Assembly: GCA_002388665.1 (NCBI GenBank)
Contig: DGMY01000077.1
Span: forward strand, 144,676 to 208,675
DNA from: Opitutia bacterium UBA4506
GTDB taxonomy: Bacteria; Verrucomicrobiota; Verrucomicrobiia; Opitutales; Puniceicoccaceae
DNA length: 64,000 bases
Direction of reading: 5' to 3'
Under the pieces are notes generated by a model, which was not told the DNA's origin, did not search any database, and was given only the letters and a program-made list of their open reading frames with translations. This document shows, one piece after another, positions 52,555 through 62,659 of this stretch (its first letter is position 1; the number at the start of each line of letters is the position of its first letter). A program made the position numbers and the translations under genes.

Positions 52555-53004
52555 ATGAATCAACTGGTCCGTTTCGTTATCGCTGAAGACGACGAGGATG
52601 ATCGGTTTTTGATTCGGGAGGCCCTTGAGGAATCGGCTCTTCGCAATCCCTACACTTTCGTTCAAGATGGTGTCGAGCTGCTCGATTTTTTGACCGACGA
52701 GTTGAAGAGTTGTCCCCGGGGAAAAGAACTTTCTCCCATGGTCATTCTGCTGGATTTAAACATGCCGCGCATGGACGGCCGCGAGGCGTTGTTAAAACTC
52801 AAAACCGACCCGATTTTCCGACTGATTCCCGTCGTTGTTTTAACGACGTCGAAATCTGATGAAGATATCGTTTATTCGTATCAGGCAGGGGTGAATTCCT
52901 TCGTGACCAAGCCAGTGAGCTTCGAGGGATTGGTGAGTGTCGTTGCAGAACTCAAAAAGTACTGGGTTGAGGTTGTTGCGCTTCCTTCTCCCGGGCATAA
53001 CTAA
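52555..53004 (+). CDS. Rcp1-like single-domain response regulator
   Basis: The 149-residue receiver has the acidic triad in VIAEDDEDDRFLIREA, the phospho-acceptor in ILLDLNMPRMDGREALL, the switch threonine in VVVLTTSKSDEDIV and lysine in SFVTKPVSFEG. This pattern is typical of Rcp1-type partners of phytochrome-like kinases. The frame is open upstream inside the kinase gene, but ATG 52555, 44 bases after the kinase stop, starts the receiver fold. Its stop shares one base with the next start (TAATG). Confidence 0.9.
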   Translation: MNQLVRFVIAEDDEDDRFLIREALEESALRNPYTFVQDGVELLDFLTDELKSCPRGKELSPMVILLDLNMPRMDGREALLKLKTDPIFRLIPVVVLTTSKSDEDIVYSYQAGVNSFVTKPVSFEGLVSVVAELKKYWVEVVALPSPGHN

Positions 53005-55712
53005 TGTCAAAAACTAGAATTATCCTGATCGAAGACAGCGAAGATGATTACATCCTCGCGAGAGATGCTCTTGAGAATGGCCTGAGTACCATTGATTATA
53101 CATTGGAATGGCTGGAGGACGCTCCTGATCCGGATGTGTTTCTCAAGGAATTCGATCCAGATGTAATCCTCATCGATTACAAGTTGATGGGGGGGATGAA
53201 TGGCATCGAATTTGCCAAGAAGGTCCGGGCGCGAAGCCCATACGTCAATATGATCTTGTTGACCGGTCTTTCTTCAGAGGACTACAAGGAGATCGAAGAA
53301 CAGACGGAGGGGATCGGCATATTTGATTTTCTCTCCAAGAAAGATATTACACCGGAATCGCTGTCCAGGCCGGTGCGTTACGCTTTTGAGAACTCTCGCG
53401 AAAGGCGACGACTGCGGGACCAGGCCGCTCTCATCGAAGATGTTCTGCAACGCACAGGGATTGTGATGTGGACTGAGTCGGTGGGAGGTAATGGAACCGA
53501 GCCTCAGTACTACTTTTCGGATTCGATTGAGATGCTGACGGGCTACGCGAGGGAGGAATTCGAGTCCGGGGGTGTGAGCCTGATTGATTTGATCCTTGAA
53601 GAGGATCGGGAGCGAATCCACGCACTTTCCCTCTCAGCAAGAGGTGGCGAGCAGATATTGAGATATCGCATTCGTCGCCGTGATGAGAAGATATTATGGA
53701 TAGAGGAGAAGAGGGATACGGCTCTTGACTCGGATAGAAGGAAGACTGTGAGGATTGCGGGTTCTCTGCGCGATGTCTCCGGGGAAGTTGAATGGGAGTC
53801 GATGAAAAATTTGATGGCGCGCTCCCTCGATCAATCCACAGAAGCAATCCTGATTACCGATGCAAATCTTGAGCGCCCGGGTCCGACGATTATCTATGTC
53901 AATGAGGCCATTTGTAAGATGTCGGGCTATTCCGCTTCGGAGCTCATCGGCCAATCTCCACGTATCTTCCAAGGACCCAAAACAAATCGAAAGGTTTTGG
54001 ACCGACTTAAGATGAGGTTGAAGGCCGGAAAGCTCTTCCGCGGAATGACCACCAATTACCGGAAGGACGGGGGAGAATATATTCTCAATTGGACGATATC
54101 TTCTATTCTCAATGAGGCGGGTCAGGTGACTCACTATATTTCAACTCAAACCGACATAACGCAAAAAGTTGAACGAGAGAAAAAGCTGAAAGAACAGGAA
54201 TCTTTCATTAGAGAGATTGGTTCTATGGCTAGGGTGGGAGGATGGCGCTACGAGAAAGAATCTCCCACTATCTATTGGACGGAACAGGTCTATGAGATTC
54301 ACGGCGTCGAGCCGGGGCATTCAATCGATCTGAATACGGCTTTGTCGTTCTATACGAAGGAGGGCCGGGAGGTTCTTACAACAACATTGACGGCGTGTAC
54401 AGAAAGAGGGACTCCCTACGATTTGGTTCTCGAAGTTATCGATACCAAAGGAAGAAAGAAGACTTGTCGAATAGAGGGCACGCCTATTTGGGTGAACGGA
54501 GAGATTGTCGGTGCTTGGGGTTTGATTCAGGACATCACTGAAATGCATCGCCAAGCCAATGAGCTGGAGAAAGCGCTCAATGAAGCCAATCTTGCAAATA
54601 GTGCGAAAAATCAATTCCTCATGATGATGAGTCATGAGTTGCGTACCCCGTTGAACCCCATCCTCGGATTTACAGATCTGCTCCTCGAGGACGAGACGGA
54701 TACAGGGAAGAGAGAGTGCCTGGATCAGATTCATGAATCCGCCTCTCACCTCATCGACCTTATCAGTGAGATTTTAGATATTTCCAGTCTCGAGGCCGGC
54801 CGGATGACCCTCGAATCGAAATCCTTTGATGTGGTTGAGGTCCTTCGTGAGGCAGTCAATGTCTTCTGCCCCAATGCCGATGCCAAAGGGTTGAAGCTTA
54901 CGATGATCAATGAGTACGGTTCTGATGGAAATGAGGCTTTGACTTGTCTCGGGGATCCCGCGAAGTTTCGGCAAATCGTATTTAACCTGCTGAACAATGC
55001 GATCAAGTTCACTGAAAGCGGGAGTGTCACGGTTGAGCTCAAATCCCCTGTGATCCGTGGGGATACCGCTGATATTGAAGTCCTGTTTAGGGATACGGGA
55101 ATTGGTATCGAACAGGAGGAGTTGAACAATATTTTCCGTCGATTCTATCAGGTGAATATGACTGCGACACGGAGATATGGAGGGAAGGGCGTAGGCCTCT
55201 TTCTCTGTGGCGAGATTGCGAAACTGATGGGCGGTTCGGTGACTGCACGGAGCGAGTTGGACGAAGGGTCAGTTTTTACACTCTCGCTGCCGTTAAAGTG
55301 TATTCATTCGCCTACTATAAACGCCCTGGTAGATTCCTCGAAAAGGGCTGAACTCGAGAGAGTTTTGATCGTGGAGGATGACCAATTGAATGGGCTTATT
55401 GTGAGTCGGCTCCTTGAATCCATGGGGTTATCCTATGAGTTGGTGGTCTCCGGCTTTGAAGCCTTGAATCTCCTGGTGGAGGAAGAATTTAGAACGATCC
55501 TTATGGATATCCAGATGCCGATTTTAGACGGAATCGAGACTACTCGTAAGATTCGAGGCGGAGGGTATGGAAACCGAAATATTCGAATTATCGCGGTTTC
55601 TGCCGATGTTCTGGATTCCACGAAAGAGGAAGCGATTGCCGCGGGCATGGATGGGTTCCTGGAAAAACCTTTCAGCTTATCGAAGTTGAAAGAGTTCTTC
55701 AAAGATCGATGA
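53004..55712 (+). CDS. Soluble hybrid histidine kinase REC-PAS-PAS-PAS-HK-REC
   Basis: The 902-residue protein has no membrane helix. It begins with a receiver domain (IILIEDSEDDYILARDAL; Asp in VILIDYKLMGGMNG), followed by three PAS domains (about 140-260, 265-385 and 395-525). The second is LOV-like but has Pro in place of the flavin-binding Cys (GQSPRIFQGP). Then come DHp (FLMMMSHELRTPLNPILGF), HATPase (FNLLNNAIKFTESG, FRDTGIGIEQEELNN, GKGVGLFLCGEI) and a carboxy-terminal receiver (VLIVEDDQLNGLIV, TILMDIQMPILDG). It overlaps the Rcp1-like gene by one base. Confidence 0.9.
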   Translation: MSKTRIILIEDSEDDYILARDALENGLSTIDYTLEWLEDAPDPDVFLKEFDPDVILIDYKLMGGMNGIEFAKKVRARSPYVNMILLTGLSSEDYKEIEEQTEGIGIFDFLSKKDITPESLSRPVRYAFENSRERRRLRDQAALIEDVLQRTGIVMWTESVGGNGTEPQYYFSDSIEMLTGYAREEFESGGVSLIDLILEEDRERIHALSLSARGGEQILRYRIRRRDEKILWIEEKRDTALDSDRRKTVRIAGSLRDVSGEVEWESMKNLMARSLDQSTEAILITDANLERPGPTIIYVNEAICKMSGYSASELIGQSPRIFQGPKTNRKVLDRLKMRLKAGKLFRGMTTNYRKDGGEYILNWTISSILNEAGQVTHYISTQTDITQKVEREKKLKEQESFIREIGSMARVGGWRYEKESPTIYWTEQVYEIHGVEPGHSIDLNTALSFYTKEGREVLTTTLTACTERGTPYDLVLEVIDTKGRKKTCRIEGTPIWVNGEIVGAWGLIQDITEMHRQANELEKALNEANLANSAKNQFLMMMSHELRTPLNPILGFTDLLLEDETDTGKRECLDQIHESASHLIDLISEILDISSLEAGRMTLESKSFDVVEVLREAVNVFCPNADAKGLKLTMINEYGSDGNEALTCLGDPAKFRQIVFNLLNNAIKFTESGSVTVELKSPVIRGDTADIEVLFRDTGIGIEQEELNNIFRRFYQVNMTATRRYGGKGVGLFLCGEIAKLMGGSVTARSELDEGSVFTLSLPLKCIHSPTINALVDSSKRAELERVLIVEDDQLNGLIVSRLLESMGLSYELVVSGFEALNLLVEEEFRTILMDIQMPILDGIETTRKIRGGGYGNRNIRIIAVSADVLDSTKEEAIAAGMDGFLEKPFSLSKLKEFFKDR

Positions 55713-55773
55713 ATGATGACTTGTTGAGAGTTGGGCGCTCTTCGAAAGGGGGGTACCGCCAGGTGCGCCCTAA

Positions 55774-58700
55774 TCAGCCACGATTTGCGATCGCCGATTC
55801 GATAACATCCCAGAGGCCATTTGTTTGAACCGGCTTCATTACGGCGCCGTCCATACCGGCATCGTGCAGCTCTGCTCGTTCGCTCTTTCCGAAAGCAAGA
55901 GCGGTGACGGCAACAATGGGGGTGTTGTCTCCTCGTTTTCGCAGGATACGGGTCGTTTCAAAACCGCTCATCCCAGGCAACTTGAGGTCCATGAGGATCA
56001 CGTCGAATTGGTTGTTCCGACACAGGTCCAATGCTGCCCGCCCATTTTTCGCATGGGTTACGCTGTAATCCTGTTGTTGGAGGCGAATCTTCATAAACTC
56101 GGCGTTGCTGTCGTCATCTTCAATGAGCAGGACTTCTCTTTGGGCATTCGTTCCCTGCGCCGTCGTCTCATCAGGATTCTCAGCTGCCGGGAGCTCTGTT
56201 TGGTCTACGTTCTCGTTGCTATAGTCATTCGCCTCGCCCGTCTGATGCAATGGAGCGGGAAACCGGACATGAAACTCCGCCCCGTCCAGATAATACTCGT
56301 CGATCCATATTCTTCCGTTCATGAGAGCGACCAGCTTTTTGCAGATTGCAAGGCCGAGACCTACACCCTCGTGCTTGCGCGAATCCGAGCTGTCGATCTG
56401 CTGAAAATCTTCGAAAACCAATTCGTGTTTCTCTAGCGGGATACCGGGGCCATTGTCGCGGACTACAAAATGAAGTTCGGTTGAGTCGCCCTCGTTGGTG
56501 CTGTCGGATGTGCGTTCAGCGAATATCAATATCTCTCCGGATACTGAGAATTTTACGGCATTCCCAACAAGGTTCAGCAGGATTTGCCTTGTCCTCGCAG
56601 GGTCAATACAGCAGGGCGATTCTATGTTTGCGCCTAACTCAAATCTCATCCGGAGGTTCTTCTCCTTGCAGGGCCTCTCGAAGATACTGGCGATATCATC
56701 CAGAATATTCTTCACCAAAGTAGGCTTCGCTTCGATGGTGAACTTTCCTGCTTCGATCCTGGCAATGTTCAAAATATCCTCGATCAATAACAAAAGGTCT
56801 TTCGAACGGGACTGTATGATTTCTAGATAGGATTGCTGTTCATCGGTCAGGTTGTCCGATTCAAATAGTAGGTCGGTGAAACCGAAAATCGGATTGAGAG
56901 GAGTGCGCAGCTCGTGGCTCATCGTCGCGAGAAACTGGTTCTTGGCTTCGTTGGCAGCTTCAGCAGCTTCCTTGGCTTGGATGAGGGCGGTTTCGAATTT
57001 CTTTTGCTCGGTAATGTCGGTTGATACCCAGCACAATGCCACTAACTCTCCGAATTCATCGTGGACGACCTGAAGCCTGCTGGCAAACTGCCGATTGGAT
57101 CCGTCGGCCATGCTTTTGATGATCTCGCCCTCCCACGTGCCGTTCTGAATCGCCGAGGCAATGCTATCGTCCATCGATAGAGATTTCTCATTCACCGCGC
57201 AGTAGTCGGCTGCGGGTGTGCCGATCAACCTATTCGTATCGCTTCCCAAGGCCTGAATCTCAGCATCATTGACGTAGGTGATCTTCCCTTTGAGATCCAT
57301 AACAGTGACGCAGTCATTGATCTGTTTCAGAACGAGAGCGTGCAAGCGCAGTTTGCTTTCGTCTTCGTATTGTTGGGTGATGTCTCTTCCTACTCCAATT
57401 GTTCCCAGTACCTCTCCGTCTGCCGTTCGGTAGGGTGCCTTTAACATCCCGAGCAGGACCTTTCTTCCATTTGGGTACGTGACCCACTCCCTGTTGCTTC
57501 GGGGTTTACCAAGTTGGAGCGTCAGTCGGTCGTATTTGCGAAAAGTGTCGGCCACGCTCTTCTCGAAGAAATCATAGTCAGTTCGACCTGGAATCTCGTC
57601 TACCGGAGTTCCAATAAAATTAGCAAATTCGGCATTGCCCCGCATATATGTCCCGTCGAGATCTTTGAAAAAGACTACATCGGGTATGGAATCGAGTAGC
57701 GAGGTGAGGAGCCCTAAGTTGGTTCGCAGGGACTCTTCCGATTGCTTGATCGCGGAGATGTCTAATTGGATCCCATACATTTGAAGGGGTTCCCCTTTTG
57801 CGGTCCAATTGCTCACACGGCCGCGGTCGGAAACCCATACCCAAGCGCCGTCCTTTGCCTTCATGCGAATCTCGGAGGAATAGTAAGCGTTTTTCCCGGA
57901 AAAATGATCTTCGAGGTTCTTCATCGCCGTCTTTAGATCTTCCGGATGGCAGAGACTCTGCCAGACTTCGGTGGACATGGGGGAGAGTTCCTCCATGCTA
58001 TAGCCTAGAATGTCTGCCCAGCGGTTGTTGAACCGAACTTCGTCAGTCTGAATATTCCACTCCCAAGTGCCGGCATCGGTTCCCTCCAAAATATTCGCCA
58101 GGCGGATCTTTTGGGTTGCCAGTTGCTCCTCTGCCTGCCGCCGTTCTGTTGTGTCCTGAATGATCGAAAAGAGAACGGCCCTCTGGTCGATGTGGATACA
58201 GGTGAAGAGAACTTCTACCTTTCGGATTTCTCCACTGTGCAGCCGGTGTTCAAACTCGAAGCTTTTTTGGTTTCCCGAAATAACGGTGTCGAACACTTTA
58301 TGCACATCACATAATGCTCCTGCGTCGATGTCCGAGAGCTTCTGCTGGGTCAGTTCGGGGTGCGAATAGCCGTAATAATCCAAGGCTGCTGGGTTTGCAT
58401 CGAGGATGTCTCCTTTCGCGGGATCGATTAAGAGGATGGGAGAAAAACTGTTCCGGAAAAGGCTGTCAGATTGTCGTTCGCTTTCGCTTAAATCGTTCAG
58501 CAACTTGCGTTGTCTCAGGTACAGTACTCCAATAATTAACCCGGATATGGCCATCAGAATGGTAGCCACAAAAGAGGCTGCGAAGTAGATCCTATATTTT
58601 TCAATGAAGGATATCGGTTTACCTCTGATTACCGCGTCTTTCGGCAGTTGGCTCACCTCGATTCCGTGGCGTACCATTTCCTTGTAGTCAAAGAGGTAGG

Positions 58701-59622
58701 TGCTATCCGCCTCTTCCACTAAACCACGTTCGGGTAGAGTTTGATTGCTCAGGTAGGCTTCGGCGTAATCTGTTGCCAATTTCGCCATGTCGTAGTGCGA
58801 GATGACAATTCCCCCGAGAAAGCCTTGTCCGATCCCGTGCGTATAGGGATGAAATACCGGAACGTTCGTGTTCTGCTTCACCCAGACAACGGAATCGAGG
58901 AAATCGTGGTTGTTCCCTTCTTTATCGGTGTAGGCCGATAGAAAGAGAATGGCATCATTCTCGGTATAGGAGGAAATTCGCAGCGCAGCCTCCTCAAAGG
59001 TTCTTTCGCTTAGGTCTTCTACCCAGATTTTTTTGCTCAGTTCAGGTGGAATAGATTGTAAGAGTCTTGCCAAATCCGCCCGTCCGCTCGGGCTTGTATC
59101 CGCCAGCAAATACAAATTCTCGAGGTTTGGGATGAGTTCAAAAGCCAGCTCCGCGTTATCAACTAGGGAGGCTTCCTCGATTACCCCAAAGAATTCCGGT
59201 CGCTGCACGGCGCTTTCAGCCAGTTCTCGATTGTTAATCCCAAAAAAGAATACCGGTATGTCGCCTAGTAGCTCATTTTTGTTTTCGAGGAGAAACAACA
59301 GAGCATTGTCATCTGATGCGAGCACGAGATCATATTCCCCGAATTTCTGTAAATTCCTTTGAATCGTCTCGTAGGTAGCCGGAAACTGTTCTGACACCGG
59401 AAACCGCTTCGTATCCATACTGACGATGTCGAGCTTTCTTCCGTTTTGATCGAGAAGAGAGGACACGGCTTCTAAATGTGACTCCGATGTGGGGAATTCT
59501 GAGTGATAGGAACTCAGGAATAGAATTCGTGTGGCAGAGTTCAGGTGCTCTGCCTCCAGAGACCCAGCGAAAAGTGCCATCAATGTGATCACCTTGATGA
59601 AGCTGGCAGATTTCCTTACCAT
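55774..59622 (-). CDS. Hybrid histidine kinase with periplasmic substrate-binding-type sensor
   Basis: The 1282-residue protein starts with a signal peptide (FIKVITLMALFAGSLEAE). Residues 30-320 look like an ABC substrate-binding fold of the type used as a periplasmic sensor (TRILFLSSYHSEFPTSESHL, IPVFFFGINNRELAESA). A membrane helix lies near 350-372 (ASFVATILMAISGLIIGVLY). Four PAS domains follow, then DHp (FLATMSHELRTPLNPIFGF), HATPase (LLNLVGNAVKFSVSG, VRDNGPGIPLEKHE, GVGLGLAICKKL) and a receiver (VLLIEDDDSNAEFM, VILMDLKLPGMSG). I start at ATG 59622 to expose the signal peptide; the frame is open to 59694. It converges on the other hybrid kinase. Confidence 0.88.
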   Translation of the reverse strand: MVRKSASFIKVITLMALFAGSLEAEHLNSATRILFLSSYHSEFPTSESHLEAVSSLLDQNGRKLDIVSMDTKRFPVSEQFPATYETIQRNLQKFGEYDLVLASDDNALLFLLENKNELLGDIPVFFFGINNRELAESAVQRPEFFGVIEEASLVDNAELAFELIPNLENLYLLADTSPSGRADLARLLQSIPPELSKKIWVEDLSERTFEEAALRISSYTENDAILFLSAYTDKEGNNHDFLDSVVWVKQNTNVPVFHPYTHGIGQGFLGGIVISHYDMAKLATDYAEAYLSNQTLPERGLVEEADSTYLFDYKEMVRHGIEVSQLPKDAVIRGKPISFIEKYRIYFAASFVATILMAISGLIIGVLYLRQRKLLNDLSESERQSDSLFRNSFSPILLIDPAKGDILDANPAALDYYGYSHPELTQQKLSDIDAGALCDVHKVFDTVISGNQKSFEFEHRLHSGEIRKVEVLFTCIHIDQRAVLFSIIQDTTERRQAEEQLATQKIRLANILEGTDAGTWEWNIQTDEVRFNNRWADILGYSMEELSPMSTEVWQSLCHPEDLKTAMKNLEDHFSGKNAYYSSEIRMKAKDGAWVWVSDRGRVSNWTAKGEPLQMYGIQLDISAIKQSEESLRTNLGLLTSLLDSIPDVVFFKDLDGTYMRGNAEFANFIGTPVDEIPGRTDYDFFEKSVADTFRKYDRLTLQLGKPRSNREWVTYPNGRKVLLGMLKAPYRTADGEVLGTIGVGRDITQQYEDESKLRLHALVLKQINDCVTVMDLKGKITYVNDAEIQALGSDTNRLIGTPAADYCAVNEKSLSMDDSIASAIQNGTWEGEIIKSMADGSNRQFASRLQVVHDEFGELVALCWVSTDITEQKKFETALIQAKEAAEAANEAKNQFLATMSHELRTPLNPIFGFTDLLFESDNLTDEQQSYLEIIQSRSKDLLLLIEDILNIARIEAGKFTIEAKPTLVKNILDDIASIFERPCKEKNLRMRFELGANIESPCCIDPARTRQILLNLVGNAVKFSVSGEILIFAERTSDSTNEGDSTELHFVVRDNGPGIPLEKHELVFEDFQQIDSSDSRKHEGVGLGLAICKKLVALMNGRIWIDEYYLDGAEFHVRFPAPLHQTGEANDYSNENVDQTELPAAENPDETTAQGTNAQREVLLIEDDDSNAEFMKIRLQQQDYSVTHAKNGRAALDLCRNNQFDVILMDLKLPGMSGFETTRILRKRGDNTPIVAVTALAFGKSERAELHDAGMDGAVMKPVQTNGLWDVIESAIANRG

Positions 59623-59855
59623 TGATTTGTTAGCGGGGAATAGTTGAGGAGGGATTAACTTTATCAAGTTATCGCGTGAGTCGGAGTAATACAATTCTAT
59701 TCAATATTTCGTTTCTCATTGTCGTAGAGAGTTTCGGTTGAAACCTGAATGAGCCACCGCAAACGCCTCCAATTGTAGGTCTGAATGGAGTTCGGGTCGA
59801 GGGAAGCCCTTCGCGCTTGAACCGAGGTGGAGGTACTCTAGGGTGGTTTGCCTAC

Positions 59856-60566
59856 ATGAACAAGGCAGGACCGATTTACCCGATTGAAATGGGGAGCGAT
59901 CAATCAACCGCTCTTCGCCGTTTCGGTGCTCCTTGTGATTCTGTCATCTATTTGCTCGATGATGATTCATCGCTGTTACGGGCTTTGGGGAGGCGTTTGC
60001 GGGCTGCCGGATTCGAGGTCAAAACCTTCGAATCGGCACACGATTTTTTGGCTTATCCGCGTTCTGAAAGGTCAGAGTGTGCGGTTTTGGATCTTCAGAT
60101 GCCCGAATTGTCAGGCTTGGAGGTCCAGGAACTGCTCGCTGACGCGAATGATTCGCTTCCGATAGTCTTTCTCACCGCCCACGGCGACATCCCTTCATCA
60201 GTTCGGGCCATGAAGGGTGGAGCCGTGGACTTTCTGACGAAACCGGTCCTGGGAAGTGAGTTGGTCGAGGCAGTCAATCGGGCTTTGCAACTTCAGAAGT
60301 CGAAACGGGAGTCACGTTCGATGGAATACCTTTGGCGCGAGCGCTACTCCTCTCTGACTCCGTCCGAGCGCCGGGTTTTCGCGTTTGTGGTCGAGGGTCT
60401 TCCGAACAAGGGGATCGCGGCAGAAATTGGCGTTTCTGAGCGCACGGTGAAGGCTCACCGGGCGGAGGTCATGCGAAAGATGTGCGTCCAGTCCCCAGCC
60501 GAGCTCGGACGCTCCGTCGAGTGGATCGGGGATCATTTCGAGTCTGCTTCCAGCGGAAGACGATGA
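59856..60566 (+). CDS. FixJ/NarL-type response regulator
   Basis: The 236-residue protein has a receiver domain (IYLLDDDSSLLRALGRRL; phospho-Asp in CAVLDLQMPELSGLE; VFLTAHGDIPSS; DFLTKPVLGSELV) and a LuxR-type DNA-binding domain (LTPSERRVFAFVVEGLPNKG, GVSERTVKAHRAEVMRKM). The D-x-x-M-P and HGDIP motifs fit the FixJ group. The only DNA-binding response regulator in this signalling block. I use ATG 59856; ATG 59889 is an alternative and the frame is open to 59817. Its stop overlaps the kinase start (ATGA). Confidence 0.9.
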   Translation: MNKAGPIYPIEMGSDQSTALRRFGAPCDSVIYLLDDDSSLLRALGRRLRAAGFEVKTFESAHDFLAYPRSERSECAVLDLQMPELSGLEVQELLADANDSLPIVFLTAHGDIPSSVRAMKGGAVDFLTKPVLGSELVEAVNRALQLQKSKRESRSMEYLWRERYSSLTPSERRVFAFVVEGLPNKGIAAEIGVSERTVKAHRAEVMRKMCVQSPAELGRSVEWIGDHFESASSGRR

Positions 60567-62410
60567 ATTGGGTGATCCTGGTCTGGAGCGTGGGGGGCGG
60601 GGCTTGCCTCACCGTGGCCCTAATCCATTTTCTCGCATGGACCCAGAACCGTTCCCTCCGGGCATCGCTGGCATTCTCAGTGGCGGCGATTTCTGTGGGG
60701 GGGTGTGCCGCTTTTGAGCTCTCCATGATGCTGGCCGCGTCACCGGAGAGGATCAATATGGATCTCCGCCTCTCTTCGATTCCAATATTTTTTATGAATG
60801 CGGGGCTCATCGCCTATGTCTGGTTGGACTTTCGTTCGGGGACCGGTTGGCTCGCTGTTTCATCAATTGCTTTGCGGTTCGCGTCGGTAATACTGGCTTT
60901 CACTACCGGAGGCAGCGACATCTACCGAGAGATTCTCGGGTTGGGCTCGGTCGAGTTCCTCGGGCAATCAGTGACAGTGGTCACAGAGGCGATTCGCAAT
61001 CCCTGGGTTCATGTGAATGAGCTTAGTTCCGTCCTTTGGATCATTTTTATGGTTGATGCCTCCGTCCGGCTTTGGAGGAGGGGTGGGGCCGAAAACCGGC
61101 GAAGGGCCAGGGTGGTGGGGGGCAGCATCATCTTTTTCCTCGTGTTTGCAGCGGGGTTAGCCTCGCTGCAAGACAACCAAATTGTGCAGATTCCTTATTT
61201 CGTTTCGCTTTCGTTTCTTCCCATGATTCTGGTGGTGTCGTACGAGTTAGGGCGGAATATTACGCAGATCGCGGGGCTCGCAGAGAATCTTCGAGAGAGT
61301 GAGGCCGCTCTCAGTCTCGCAGCCGAGTCGGCCGGAGCTGGCCTGTGGGCCGTGAACTCGGAGGGTAAATTCCTTTGGCTCACCGAGAGAACACGGCAGC
61401 TGTACGGTCTTTCAATCCCCGACCTGCCAGACTTGGAGGATCTGAAGGCAATTTGGCATCCGGATGATCGGGAGTATCTTCACGCTGCCCTGATGAGTTC
61501 ACTGACCGATGGGCAAGAGTTCAAGGAGGAACACCGAGTGCTTGATCGAGATGGCACCACGCGATGGATCTCGTCGCGCGGACGCACCTATCCGGGCGAA
61601 GGCGGCGAGCCCAACCGCCTCATGGGCGCGAGTATTGACATTACCGTGAGAAAGCGAGTGGAAGAAGAGGTTCTGCGGCATAATGGAGAGCTCGCCCATA
61701 TGAGTCGGGTGAGTTTGGCCGGCGAGCTCTCAGGAGCTCTTGTCCACGAACTTGGTCAGCCTCTCGGTGCCGTTCTGGCCAATAGCGAAACTGCCCAGCT
61801 TCTGCTCAGGTCGCCGGAGCCGGATCGCGAAGAACTCAATTCCATTCTCGTGGACATTCAGGATGACAGTGTCCGCGCCGGCCAGATTATCCACGATATG
61901 CGCACCTTCCTAAAACAGCAGGTGGTCGCATTCGATCCGATAGACCTCCAACAGCTTTTTTCCGAGGTGGAGAAGCTTGCAACTCCCGACGCAACTCTTC
62001 GGGGGAGCAAGCTGTTCTTCAACGTGAGCCCGGGATTGCCTCCTGTTTTGGGTCACCGTGTACAGCTGCAACAGGTGGTCTTGAACCTCATCCTCAATGG
62101 TTTGCAGTCTATGGAAGACTCTGCTTCCGATGAACGGGTGCTCCGGGTGGAGGCTGATTTACTGGAGAGCGGAGGGCTCCACATCATGGTAAAAGACCGG
62201 GGGCGAGGACTGCCCGACTCTAGTCTGGACGAGGTCTTTACTCCCTTTCTTACGACAAAACCCAACGGTCTCGGTATGGGGCTGGCCATATGTCGACGTA
62301 TTATCCATGCGCATGGCGGAAAGATCTGGATAGAGAATAATGAGCACGCCGGAGCTACTTCCCATATTCATCTCCCCGTTTCGGCCGAAAGCCAGGGGTT
62401 CAGTTCCTGA
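60563..62410 (+). CDS. FixL-like membrane sensor histidine kinase
   Basis: The 615-residue kinase has about seven amino-terminal membrane helices (residues 5-235), a PAS domain (about 240-355, ALSLAAESAGAGLWAVNSEG) and a FixL/NtrB-type core: DHp with LSGALVHELGQPLGAVLANS, N box LQQVVLNLILNGLQSMEDSA, G1 VKDRGRGLPDSSLDE and G2 NGLGMGLAICRRI. The PAS domain shows no clear heme-binding motif, so an oxygen-sensing role is not supported. It is coupled to the upstream FixJ-like gene, which is surely its partner. Confidence 0.9.
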   Translation: MNWVILVWSVGGGACLTVALIHFLAWTQNRSLRASLAFSVAAISVGGCAAFELSMMLAASPERINMDLRLSSIPIFFMNAGLIAYVWLDFRSGTGWLAVSSIALRFASVILAFTTGGSDIYREILGLGSVEFLGQSVTVVTEAIRNPWVHVNELSSVLWIIFMVDASVRLWRRGGAENRRRARVVGGSIIFFLVFAAGLASLQDNQIVQIPYFVSLSFLPMILVVSYELGRNITQIAGLAENLRESEAALSLAAESAGAGLWAVNSEGKFLWLTERTRQLYGLSIPDLPDLEDLKAIWHPDDREYLHAALMSSLTDGQEFKEEHRVLDRDGTTRWISSRGRTYPGEGGEPNRLMGASIDITVRKRVEEEVLRHNGELAHMSRVSLAGELSGALVHELGQPLGAVLANSETAQLLLRSPEPDREELNSILVDIQDDSVRAGQIIHDMRTFLKQQVVAFDPIDLQQLFSEVEKLATPDATLRGSKLFFNVSPGLPPVLGHRVQLQQVVLNLILNGLQSMEDSASDERVLRVEADLLESGGLHIMVKDRGRGLPDSSLDEVFTPFLTTKPNGLGMGLAICRRIIHAHGGKIWIENNEHAGATSHIHLPVSAESQGFSS

Positions 62411-62659
62411 ATTTGCCCGAAAGGCCAATATACGATGATGGCCAAAGTGGGCTATCTTGAGTGCAGCGATAACTGTGAAAATGTCCGCCAACCGTCCTAA
62501 TTCGATTTTCGAGGATACCCCGGGAATCAATCGATCGTATTCAGGTCTGCTCGGGAGTGCCGAGGGGCCACGCACGGTTATTATCCTTCTTCTGGGGTTC
62601 TGCCAGTCCTCCAGAATCCTGTGATTATTTAAACTGATATCATCAACGAATCTTTGAAC

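Noticed and set aside
55733..55770. GGGCGC/GCGCCC arms between the two hybrid kinase genes
   Set aside because: Six pairs across a 26-base loop without a T run; could be chance.
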